NCBI GenBank assembly: GCA_002506425.1
Contig: DAXO01000078.1
Coordinates: 2,559 to 10,094, forward strand
Length of the DNA stretch: 7,536 bases
Reading direction: 5' to 3'
Source: Methanomassiliicoccaceae archaeon UBA480
GTDB taxonomy: Archaea; Thermoplasmatota; Thermoplasmata; Methanomassiliicoccales; Methanomethylophilaceae
The translations under genes and the position numbers were made by a program. The notes under the pieces were generated by a model, which saw only the letters and a list, made by a program, of their open reading frames with translations, was not told where the DNA came from and searched no databases. Of the stretch, positions 1-6,862 are shown piece after piece; position 1 is the stretch's first letter, and every line of letters starts with the position of its first letter.

Positions 1-60
1 GGAACCGCCGTAATCCGAAGGGAATACGATGATGTCAGAAATTGGAAAGAGGAGAAGAGG

Positions 61-133
61 TGGACAGGGCGAGATTCGAACTCGCGGCCTCTACAATGCC
101 AATGTAACGATCTTCCAACTGATCTACCTGCCC
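61..133 (-). tRNA. tRNA-Ala (anticodon GGC)
   Basis: This is a complete 73-nt cloverleaf on the minus strand. The acceptor stem GGGCAGG pairs with CCTGTCC and contains a G3-U70 wobble, the classic alanine identity element. The D stem is GATC/GATC with an 8-nt loop holding GG. The anticodon stem TTACA/TGTAG closes the loop TTGGCAT, giving anticodon GGC, which reads GCC and GCU. The T arm is GCGAG-TTCGAAT-CTCGC. The discriminator base is A73, and the next three bases are CCT, so CCA is not encoded and must be added enzymatically. No intron is seen. A TATA-like element sits about 28 nt upstream, so it is probably transcribed on its own. Confidence 0.96.
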
Positions 134-473
134 AGTTAAGGTGAGGATAGTAGTCTAATACTTAAAGTTTTCTATTATCGATTTCCTTTATTTTATGAAA
201 AATGAGGGATAATAGCTTCTGAGCATCATATATGAAGTAGATTTCGCGAAATGACCTGCCCGGGCCTTAGTGAAGAAATGGGATTCGGCTGCACGAAGGA
301 CACTCTGAACGGGTCGTGTGAAGAATCTGCCATGCTCCGGCAACGACGGAATCGATGATGGATGATCGCGCAGGGATGATCTTCGAACAGAGAAGAAGTG
401 GGATTTCGATCGCGGCAATACTGCCGAGGAACACAACCGGAACCGGATAAAACGGAATATCGACCGATTCGGT
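134..473. other. Gene-free spacer between purF and tRNA-Ala
   Basis: These 340 bases contain no gene I can support. The tRNA-proximal third (about 157-235) is A/T-rich and holds the tRNA promoter. The remainder (236-473) has base composition like the coding DNA, but its open frames read as Ser/Arg/Pro-rich sequence with no recognisable domain. It contains an imperfect direct repeat (about 272-289 and 392-409). A T5 run on the minus strand (198-202) could help end purF transcription, because archaeal polymerase can terminate at oligo-T. No clear hairpin terminator was found. Confidence 0.6.
155..167 (-). promoter_or_regulatory. TATA-box promoter of tRNA-Ala
   Basis: On the minus strand the sequence CTTTAAGTATTAG has the A/T-rich form of an archaeal TATA box (box A). 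Its centre is about 28 nt upstream of the first tRNA base at 133, the usual distance to a transcription start. It lies in a locally A/T-rich stretch. Confidence 0.55.
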
Positions 474-1907
474 TCACGAGGATGTCCTGTCGTTCTCGGC
501 TCCGAAGTCCTCGTGCAGATTGGTCTGGAATCTGTGGGCCTCACCGGGAATGGATGTCGGATACTTCCCGTTGACGCAGGCGAGGCAGAGATCGCACTCC
601 TTGAATCCAATCGCCTCGACGAGTCCCTCTATGCTGATGTATCCGAGACTGTCCGCTCCGATGATCCTACGGATCTCCTCGACGCTGTGATGGGTCGCGA
701 TGAACTGGTCGCGGGTCTTCATGTCTACTCCATAGTAGCACGGAGCTATTATCGGAGGGCTTCCGATTCTGACATGAACCTCTTTAGCACCGGCGTTGCG
801 CAGCATCAGGACCAGCTTCTTCAACGTGGTTCCCCTGACGATGCTGTCGTCGACGATCATTATGCGCCTTCCGTTGACGGTGCTCTTGATGGGATTCATC
901 TTCATGGAGACGGCCGCCTCCCTCTGCTTCTGATCGGGCATTATGAACGTCCTCTCGGCGAAGCGGTTCTTCATGAATCCTTCCTCGTAAGGTATGCCTG
1001 TAGCTGCGGAATATCCGATGGCATGGGCGCGACCCGAATCCGGTACGGGCATCACGAGGTCGACATCGGCAGGACATTCTCTGGCGAGGATCTCTCCAAT
1101 CTTGCGCCTGACCGCATAGACCTCCCTTCCGTCGAGGACGGAATCCGGCCTGGCGAAATAGACCCACTCGAACATGCAGTATGCCTTGGGGTGCTGAGCG
1201 ACCGCGGGATAGATCTTGAACGTGTCCTTCGTGATCTCGCAGATCTCACCGGGCTCGATGTCGCGAACGAACTCGCCGTGCAGAGCATCGATCGCAGCAC
1301 TCTCGGAAACGGCGATGTATCCTCCGTCGATCCTCCCGAGGCACAGCGGCCTGAATCCGTACGGATCGCGGATGGCGAAAAGCCTGTCGTTTATGAGGAT
1401 GGTGAGCGCATATGCTCCGTCGAGCTCCCCCATCGTGGCACGGATCGCCTTGACGGGGTCGTTGTACATTGTCATGTACTTGCCGAGAAGCTTCGTCACC
1501 AGCTCGCTGTCGGAATCCGTGAGGAAGGTCCAACCCTCCTTCATGTACTTCTCCTTCAACTCGGAGAAGTTTGTTATATCGCCGTTATGGGCGACCGCGA
1601 CGGTTCCGAAATTGGTCATCACGGTCAGGGGCTGGGCGTTCACAACGCTTTTGGACCCTGTCGTGGAATACCTGACGTGCCCCACGCCGACATGCCCGGA
1701 GAGGTCGCGGACCTCATCCTTGGGCAGAGCGACGTTCACGAGGCCTAGGCCTTTTATGGTCTCTATGGAGACGCCGTTGAAAACAGATATTCCGGCGCTC
1801 TCCTGACCGCGGTGCTGGATGATCATCAGGGCCGTGTACAGAGACGGCGCCACATCGAAATCGGCGCTGATTCCCACGACGCCGCAGCTATGCTTTGGCC
1901 CTGTCAT
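474..1907 (-). CDS. purF: Amidophosphoribosyltransferase (glutamine PRPP amidotransferase)
   Basis: This cytosolic enzyme catalyses the committed step of purine synthesis: PRPP plus glutamine gives 5-phosphoribosylamine, glutamate and pyrophosphate. The protein has 477 residues, normal for the family. An N-terminal Ntn-hydrolase glutaminase domain starts with Cys8 (SCGVVGI), so a seven-residue propeptide must be removed to expose the nucleophile. HVRYST (77-82) and HNGD (107-110) are glutaminase-site motifs. The C-terminal phosphoribosyltransferase domain carries the PRPP motif IMIVDDSIVRGTT (349-361). Cys244, Cys390, Cys441 and Cys444 match the four [4Fe-4S] ligands of the Bacillus-type enzyme, which suggests an oxygen-sensitive cluster. 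The ATG follows a GGGG-containing SD at 5-nt spacing, 15 bp after the L37e stop, so the two genes are probably co-transcribed. Confidence 0.97.
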   Translation of the reverse strand: MTGPKHSCGVVGISADFDVAPSLYTALMIIQHRGQESAGISVFNGVSIETIKGLGLVNVALPKDEVRDLSGHVGVGHVRYSTTGSKSVVNAQPLTVMTNFGTVAVAHNGDITNFSELKEKYMKEGWTFLTDSDSELVTKLLGKYMTMYNDPVKAIRATMGELDGAYALTILINDRLFAIRDPYGFRPLCLGRIDGGYIAVSESAAIDALHGEFVRDIEPGEICEITKDTFKIYPAVAQHPKAYCMFEWVYFARPDSVLDGREVYAVRRKIGEILARECPADVDLVMPVPDSGRAHAIGYSAATGIPYEEGFMKNRFAERTFIMPDQKQREAAVSMKMNPIKSTVNGRRIMIVDDSIVRGTTLKKLVLMLRNAGAKEVHVRIGSPPIIAPCYYGVDMKTRDQFIATHHSVEEIRRIIGADSLGYISIEGLVEAIGFKECDLCLACVNGKYPTSIPGEAHRFQTNLHEDFGAENDRTSS

Positions 1908-1922
1908 CCGATCCCCTTGCTC

Positions 1923-2093
1923 TCAGTCGCGGAGCTTAGCCCAGCTGTAAGACCTGATCGTCGTGGTCTTGCCGTATCCGCAGGAGGCGCAGACGCCCTT
2001 CCTTACGTGGTAAGCGCGCTTGCCGCACCTGCGGCAGGGGATGTGCGTCTTGAACTTGTTGTGTTTTCCCTGTGCCGGTGTTCCCTTTCCCAT
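1923..2093 (-). CDS. rpl37e: Large-subunit ribosomal protein L37e
   Basis: A 56-residue basic zinc-ribbon protein of the archaeal/eukaryotic large ribosomal subunit. It starts [17 protein letters not shown] and carries the family pattern C-X2-C-X11-C-X2-C (Cys20, Cys23, Cys35, Cys38), which binds one zinc. The C-terminus SYSWAKLRD is typical. The frame is open upstream, but the start is fixed by the conserved MGKG and by SD GGAGTG six nt upstream. The alternative ATG at 2099 would sit almost on the SD. In many archaea this gene lies between an Sm-like (LSm) gene and purF. Here purF follows directly, but no LSm gene precedes it; a promoter does. Confidence 0.96.
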   Translation of the reverse strand: MGKGTPAQGKHNKFKTHIPCRRCGKRAYHVRKGVCASCGYGKTTTIRSYSWAKLRD

Positions 2094-2150
2094 GATCATC
2101 ACTCCAATGAATCGTGAACGTCGCATCGACCCTAAGCTTACGCGAACGGG

Positions 2151-2160
2151 CATTTATACG
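2151..2160 (-). promoter_or_regulatory. TATA-box promoter of the L37e-purF unit
   Basis: The minus strand reads CGTATAAATG here, a good archaeal TATA box. Transcription would start near 2128, leaving a leader of about 35 nt that includes the SD of L37e. The box lies in the 116-bp gap between the YkgJ-like stop and L37e, so L37e-purF is probably a transcription unit separate from the upstream cluster. Confidence 0.6.
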
Positions 2161-2209
2161 ACTACTACCGCACTCCAATATGCAGGGGTTATTTGAAGGT
2201 ATCGCGACC

Positions 2210-3322
2210 TCACACGAACCCGCCTATCGTGGGCGCATCCAGGCGGTCCATGTCGTAGAATATTATCGCCTCGCGCATTCCGTTGGCACCGCTTCCGATA
2301 TCCATGAAATGATCCAGCATGGACATCCTCCATAGGAGGTCCATGACCGTCACAGCCATCGAACCGTAGTACGAGTTGGACATGTCGTCCTCGTAGCCGT
2401 TCTCGTCCATCATCGAGAAGACGTTCCCCATGAAGCTGTCTCTGCCATTCAGAGTGGAGATGTACTTCTGGAGCAGCGCCTTCGCATCCGCATCCGGAAT
2501 CCTGAGGTCGATCGCATCCGCCTCGGCGAACGCTTTGTGATGGAGCTCGCCCTCGTCGTCCATGACCATCCATTCTATGGTCCCGTCGACGGCCATGAAC
2601 ATATTCCAGTTCCACTCCCCGTCGCAGTAGACCGGGACGCTGAGGGGATCCTCCGACGACATGGATTCCATGGCAGTATCCCTCCCGGCCTCCGTCAGAG
2701 AGGCCATATCCATAGACTTGTCCGGCTGGATCCCGCGAAGGGACATGACCGGCTCGATCTGCGCTGTATCCATGATCCTGCCCAGATAGGACAGGTCCGA
2801 GAACATATGCAGATTCTCCGAGACCGACATCCTCAGGCCGGACGGATCCGCCATGACTCCTGCCTCTCTGCAGTTGGCGTAGAACTCCGAGTACACGGCC
2901 CTCGATTGCTCCAGAGATTCGGCGATCCTGGAGCCGGCATTGGCTACGAGCGTGCGCGCCTCCGCCATGGCATCGGAACCCCTGCCGGTCCATGCACCTC
3001 TGCACGAGAGATCGAGCTCGACCTGGATCCTGTCGCTGGAGTAGATGTGGAACGGGAACTGTCTGCAGTATGTGGGACGGTTCGCATATATCGAGCATCT
3101 TCTGCCGTTCAGGAAGACGCAGGATCCCCTGCCCTTCTTCAGAGCGAGCGCTGTATAGGCATCCGGGCCGCGCGATCTGACGAGCGATTCTGGATAGTTC
3201 CTCTTGAAGAACGGGCGCTCGTCCGGAAGGACCTCGGGCTGACAGAGGCAGCACATTCCGCATTCGGGCGGGCATTCGATCACTCTGCCGGCAATCTCTG
3301 AATAGTCGATATCGAAGTCCAC
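2210..3322 (-). CDS. YkgJ-like CxxCxxCC cysteine-cluster protein
   Basis: The N-terminal third matches the YkgJ/UPF0153 putative metal-chelating family (CxxCxxCC). The motif CPPECGMCCLC lies at residues 17-27, followed by GSCVFLNGRRCSIYANRPTYC and RQFPF at about 66-90, the characteristic 'C-x-I-Y-x-x-R-P-x-x-C-R-x-F-P-F' block. These cysteines (17, 21, 24, 25, 27, 68, 76, 86) probably hold zinc or an iron-sulfur cluster; the family's biochemical role is unsettled. About 280 further residues, Met- and acid-rich, match nothing I recognise. I chose the GTG at 3322 (370 residues) because SD GGAAGGG lies six nt upstream. An in-frame GTG at 3346 (378 residues) has only a weak SD. The gene overlaps the end of pyrC and stops normally with TGA. 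It may be translationally coupled to pyrC. Confidence 0.88.
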   Translation of the reverse strand: MDFDIDYSEIAGRVIECPPECGMCCLCQPEVLPDERPFFKRNYPESLVRSRGPDAYTALALKKGRGSCVFLNGRRCSIYANRPTYCRQFPFHIYSSDRIQVELDLSCRGAWTGRGSDAMAEARTLVANAGSRIAESLEQSRAVYSEFYANCREAGVMADPSGLRMSVSENLHMFSDLSYLGRIMDTAQIEPVMSLRGIQPDKSMDMASLTEAGRDTAMESMSSEDPLSVPVYCDGEWNWNMFMAVDGTIEWMVMDDEGELHHKAFAEADAIDLRIPDADAKALLQKYISTLNGRDSFMGNVFSMMDENGYEDDMSNSYYGSMAVTVMDLLWRMSMLDHFMDIGSGANGMREAIIFYDMDRLDAPTIGGFV

Positions 3323-4586
3323 GGACGTCCCTTCCAATAGGTTCACCGCAGAACTCGCCGTCGCATACTTGAAGGCTTCCCCTCACGTACACATCCTGAG
3401 GGAACACCGCATCGTATCCCGCATACGGGGAATGGCCGCATCTGCTGTGCAGGCTACGGACATCGACCTTCGATGAAGCCCTCATATCGAAAACGGCGAA
3501 ATCCGCATCGTAACCCGGCGCGATGACCCCCTTCGGCACTCCGAACAGCCTCCCGGGATTCGACGAAGCCATGCGCACGATCTCGGACAGACGCAGATCG
3601 CCTCTGCGAACCATCTCCATCATGATCGGGATGGTCGTTTCCACACCCGGGATCCCGGACGGTGCCTCATCGAACGGCCTGGCCTTCTCCTCCGCCGTAT
3701 GCGGGGCGTGATCGGTCCCGATCATATCGAAGTCTCCTGCGGCGAACCTGCGGTACAATGCATCGCGCGTCCCGATGTCGCGGATCGGAGGATTGACCTT
3801 GTATTCCGCCCCGGAGAAGCGGTCCGCCTCGAACAAGAGGTGATGCATCGTGACCTCGGTCGTGAATCCGGCAGACCTGGCGATGTCCAGACCCTCAGGT
3901 GTTGTAACGTGGCATATGTTGATGCTTCCTCTGGGGAAAGCGGCGGCCAGACGTGATATTGCTTCGGTCTCCGCCTTCGCCGGACGATTGCGCAGATGGT
4001 CCCTGCAGCAACGCTCCTCTCCTTTCGCTATCAGATGATCGTCCTCGGCATGGACCGACATCCTGCGTCCCGTAGCCAGGACGTCTTTCACCGCAGGAAT
4101 CATCTCATCGTCGTCGTCCAGGAGTATGTTCCCCGTGGTCGACCCCATGAACAGCTTGAATCCGACCACCAGCGGCGCCAGCATCCTCGCGTTGATCCCC
4201 GCGGTGACCGCTGCGAACAGCCCGTAGTCAGTGACCGCCTTGCGGCCGACGACCGCCTTCTTCTCCTGCAGCGAGCGCACGTCGACGACCGGGGGAGACG
4301 TGTTCGGCATGTCGAAGACGCAGGACACGCCCGCATGGACGGCGGACAGCGTCCCTGTGCCGAAATCCTCCTTCTGCGTCATCCCGGGATCGCGGAAATG
4401 CACATGCGGGTCGGTGAATGCCGGCAGGAGGATCCTGCTGGATCCCAGATCGATCCTGCGCTCCCCGCCGGGAACACGGCTTCCGACGGCGGCGATCCTT
4501 CCTTCCTCCGTCACCCCCACCTCGGCATATCTCAGAGCGCCGTCGATGAAGGCTCTTCCCTCGAACACTGTATCGATATCGTCCAT
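3312..4586 (-). CDS. pyrC: Dihydroorotase, third step of pyrimidine synthesis; stop codon missing
   Basis: A cytosolic amidohydrolase interconverting carbamoyl-aspartate and dihydroorotate. It has the class I metal-site set: HVHFRDPG (61-68; His61, His63, substrate-binding Arg65), Asn95 in DMPNT, the presumed carboxylated Lys144 in GFKLF, His179, His226, and Asp292 in GTDHAPHT. The conserved end, VYVRGSLQVCDG to about GRDVRG (399-423), is complete. Strong SD GGAGGAG (4591-4597) precedes the ATG, inside the end of AMMECR1. Oddly, no stop follows: the literal frame stays open to a TAA at 2154 (810 residues), crossing the whole YkgJ-like gene out of phase. The end given here assumes codon 425, CGA at 3314-3312, was or is TGA, giving 424 residues. 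The family call is firm; the true C-terminus is uncertain. Confidence 0.93.
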
Positions 4587-5160
4587 GGTGCTCCTCCACA
4601 GGACCGTCGGGCGACGTCTCCGTCCATATCTCTCCTTTGAATGATGAGATGACAGCGCGGGGATCCATCCAGGAATCGGGAGGCAGTCCTGCCTTCAGGC
4701 CCAGATTCTCCAGGTATTCGCGGACGCCCCATCCCTGCTCCACCGGAACCTGAGGGAGGAACAGCCCCCTGCGCCCCAGCAGGTCTATGATCAGACCGTC
4801 GCGCCCTATCGCTATCGAACCCTCTATATCGGACGGACTTCCGCGGATCCTCTCGGGAACTGTCAGGACTGTGACCTCGACCGTTATCTCCCTGAGCTCT
4901 GGGGCTTCCAAATCGGGGAACCTCGGATCATGGCATGCGGACCTGGCCGCCTGAACGACAGCCTCCCCCAGCGGGAATACCGGCATCGGGAATCCGATGC
5001 AGCCGCGGAGCGCACCGCTGGGGTACTCCGACAGCGTGACGAAGGCGCCCGACCTCTCGCCGAAGCGGATATCGTCCGGGACGGCCGGAGCCGGACCGCC
5101 GCCGACCTCGTACTCCAGGGACCGTCTCGCCAGCGAGACGATGTCCTTGCCGAATCCCAT
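4579..5160 (-). CDS. AMMECR1 domain protein; stop codon missing
   Basis: A member of the widely conserved AMMECR1 family, whose biochemical role is not established. In many prokaryotes it is fused or linked to Memo and a radical-SAM protein, but neither is seen here. Signature LRGCIGF occupies residues 51-57 and LPQVPVEQGW residues 135-144. The domain ends near KGEIWTETSPDGPVEE (about 175-190), so its length is normal. ATG at 5160 follows SD GGTGA, one base after the preceding stop. As in pyrC, no stop is found at the natural end: the frame runs on to 4228, adding an Arg-rich tail of about 117 residues that is out-of-phase pyrC. The end given assumes codon 194, CGA at 4581-4579, was or is TGA (193 residues, overlapping pyrC by 8 nt). 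Confidence 0.9.
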
Positions 5161-5161
5161 G

Positions 5162-5632
5162 TCACTCACCGACGCTCTTGAACACGTCGTCGGCGACCTT
5201 CCTGCGAGGAGCATCGTCGGCTATGTTGATGTCGACCTTCTTGGGGGCGGAGCGTGCGGCGCAGCCGTCGTTGGATCTGCATGCGGCATCCCTCATGTTC
5301 GACTCGGTGCTGCTTATCCCTTCGCGCACGGCATCCGGCATGGGCGCCCTCTGCATGAGAGCGGACATACCCATGAAGAACTCCAGGCCCATGTTCATGA
5401 AGTGCCTCTGGACCTCCGGATCGGTGATCGTGGATATCGCCGCCCTGAGAGCATCCTCGGTCCTGACCCTTCCGCGGTCCGCAGCATCCCTTGCCTGACT
5501 GTACGCCTCGACCGCGATGGCCTTCTCGGCATCCGCGAAATCATGCACCGAGCCCTTCTGAAGCTCTATCATCCTCTCTATCAGATCCCTGTTCTTCCTG
5601 ACGAAATCCTCGAACTCCTCGTCTCCTGTCAT
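5162..5632 (-). CDS. Unrecognised 156-residue helical protein in the ArsA-AMMECR1 cluster
   Basis: I do not recognise the family. The 156-residue protein begins MTGDEEFEDFVRKNRDLIER and appears largely alpha-helical, charged and soluble, with no signal peptide or membrane segment. A Met-rich stretch MNMGLEFFMGMSALMQ lies near the middle (about 77-92). A small Cys pair (CRSNDGC) follows, then a polar tail ending DDVFKSVGE. The start is the ATG at 5632, with SD GAGGT six nt upstream, four bases after the ArsA stop; the open frame upstream overlaps ArsA and is a shadow. The TGA stop is one base before AMMECR1. This spacing argues for co-translation with ArsA, and an accessory role is possible but unproven. 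Confidence 0.82.
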   Translation of the reverse strand: MTGDEEFEDFVRKNRDLIERMIELQKGSVHDFADAEKAIAVEAYSQARDAADRGRVRTEDALRAAISTITDPEVQRHFMNMGLEFFMGMSALMQRAPMPDAVREGISSTESNMRDAACRSNDGCAARSAPKKVDINIADDAPRRKVADDVFKSVGE

Positions 5633-5636
5633 CGTC

Positions 5637-6806
5637 TTACCTCTTGAATCTGATAATGAGCTTATCGTCCTTGAACTCTGCTCCGACCACATCGGAGTGG
5701 GCCAGAACGTCCGGGAGCTGCACATTGCGCTTCTGGCTGCCGACATGGACCATCAGAGTCACCGGATCGATCCTGTAGAGCTCCACATCCTTGCTGTCGA
5801 CGAATGGCATGCGCATCACCAGATGATCCTCTCCGTCCACGGTCTCGAAGCTCATGGGGCTGGCCTTCGAATAGATCTTCGAGGGATCCTCGTCGCCGTA
5901 GATCATCGCAGCCATGCTGCGCAGCTTGTCCTCGCCGCGAAGCTCCGTGCGCATCATGCTGCAGTACTTGATCTCCATCGGATCGAAGGCATTGTGTATC
6001 AGCTCCAGATTCTCCTTCTGCTCGGCCATCATATCCTTGAGGAAATCGGAATCGGCCGCCTCCGACGGAAGGATGCGGTTGACCACGATGGCTTCCACGT
6101 TCTTGTTGTAGAGGCTGAGATACGTGTACGCACGCATGGTCTCGCGTATTACCATCTTCTCAGGATTGAGCACGAGTCTTACAGTGGTCCTCTCGGGGTC
6201 CTCCAGGATGGCCTTGACCTTGGACATGTTGTCCTTTATGTTCTCGATGCTCTCCATGACCTCGTCCGACGGCAGGGGCATCTCCATGAACTTGCCGACG
6301 GTGGCCTTGGCGACCCTCATGAGCCTCCGAACAGTGGCGAATCCCTTGTCCAGATACCAGTTGGTGACATCGGGGAAGCTCAGCAGACGGAGCGTCTCTC
6401 CTGTAGGGGCCGTGTCCATGACAATCACATCGTACGCGTCCGTCTCCTCGAACTGATTGACGTAGAAGAGTGCGGAGATCATCTCCATTCCGGGCATTAT
6501 GGCCATCTCCTCTGCGGAGATCTCGCCCATCCCCTGCGACAGCATGAATGCGGAGATGTAATCCTGCAGCTGATTCCACCGGGTCTTCATCTCGTGGATG
6601 ATGTCTATCTCCAGCGCGTCGAGATTCTCGCGGACGTGCGTGATGGACGTGCCCAGCTTCATCTCCAGGGAATCCCCGAGCGAATGAGCTGAATCGGTAC
6701 TCATCAGAATGGTGCGATACCCGAGCTCGGACAGCCTGTATGCCGTGGCTGCGGACGTCGACGTCTTCCCGACCCCGCCTTTGCCTGTATAGATGATCAG
6801 CCTCAT
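5637..6806 (-). CDS. ArsA/Get3-family ATPase with C-terminal Hsp20-like domain
   Basis: A 389-residue cytosolic ATPase of the ArsA/Get3 (TRC40) group. The deviant Walker A motif GKGGVGKT is at 8-15, switch I TDSAHSL at 37-43 (Ser where TDPAH is usual), and switch II DTAPTGETLR at 131-140. NRILPSEAAD (243-252) is a family landmark. After about residue 318 comes a beta-rich segment (HLVMRMPFVD, NVQLPDVLA, DKLIIRFKR) matching the ArsA_HSP20 domain. There is only one ATPase copy, and the CxxC zinc motif of eukaryotic Get3 is absent. Arsenite export versus tail-anchored protein handling cannot be decided; no arsB or arsR is present. The frame is open far upstream through the neighbouring gene, but the ATG at 6806 puts Walker A at the usual place. 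It has no SD and a TATA-like box 28 nt upstream, suggesting a leaderless start. Confidence 0.93.
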   Translation of the reverse strand: MRLIIYTGKGGVGKTSTSAATAYRLSELGYRTILMSTDSAHSLGDSLEMKLGTSITHVRENLDALEIDIIHEMKTRWNQLQDYISAFMLSQGMGEISAEEMAIMPGMEMISALFYVNQFEETDAYDVIVMDTAPTGETLRLLSFPDVTNWYLDKGFATVRRLMRVAKATVGKFMEMPLPSDEVMESIENIKDNMSKVKAILEDPERTTVRLVLNPEKMVIRETMRAYTYLSLYNKNVEAIVVNRILPSEAADSDFLKDMMAEQKENLELIHNAFDPMEIKYCSMMRTELRGEDKLRSMAAMIYGDEDPSKIYSKASPMSFETVDGEDHLVMRMPFVDSKDVELYRIDPVTLMVHVGSQKRNVQLPDVLAHSDVVGAEFKDDKLIIRFKR

Positions 6807-6830
6807 ATTGGGGAGAATCGACGATACCCG

Positions 6831-6838
6831 TAATAAAC
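6831..6838 (-). promoter_or_regulatory. Possible TATA box for a leaderless arsA-like transcript
   Basis: In the 56-bp gap before the ArsA gene the minus strand reads GTTTATTA, centred about 28 nt upstream of the ATG at 6806. The start has no SD. This spacing fits a transcript beginning at or next to the start codon, giving the ArsA-to-YkgJ cluster its own promoter in addition to readthrough from the upstream gene. Confidence 0.45.
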
Positions 6839-6862
6839 CTGATACGGGGACGATGCGGACCG

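Noticed and set aside
1..145. Plus-strand frame open from the left edge across the tRNA
   Set aside because: Most of it is antisense to tRNA-Ala, a well-known source of false proteins. The first 60 bases are too short to show a gene end.
213..380. Box C/D guide RNA, prompted by ATGATG-like motifs
   Set aside because: The motifs do not match box C fully, and no correctly spaced D and D' boxes were found.
226..477. 83-codon GTG frame overlapping the purF stop by 4 nt (GTGA)
   Set aside because: The overlap resembles coupled translation, but the product is Ser/Arg/Pro-rich with no domain. The repeated NPTSSL/NPISSL comes from the DNA repeat. Support is too weak.
513..1748. 411-codon plus-strand frame opposite purF
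   Set aside because: PurF is certain on the other strand with all catalytic motifs. The plus-strand product has no recognisable domain, and such frames arise from the codon bias of the real gene.
2537..3301. 254-codon plus-strand frame opposite the YkgJ-like gene
   Set aside because: The minus-strand gene has a diagnostic cysteine block. The opposite product is His/Arg-rich shadow sequence with no start signals.
2154..3311. The PyrC C-terminal tail as a real evolved domain (dual coding with the YkgJ-like gene)
   Set aside because: The tail is Arg/Gly/His-rich low-information sequence, as expected from a phase shadow. Its openness is largely explained by the codon-context bias also seen in pyrC. 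The missing stop itself is kept as a finding.
5697..6692. 331-codon plus-strand frame opposite the ArsA gene
   Set aside because: It is rich in His, Leu and Val from reverse-reading ArsA codons, with no domain or SD. ArsA is secure on the minus strand.
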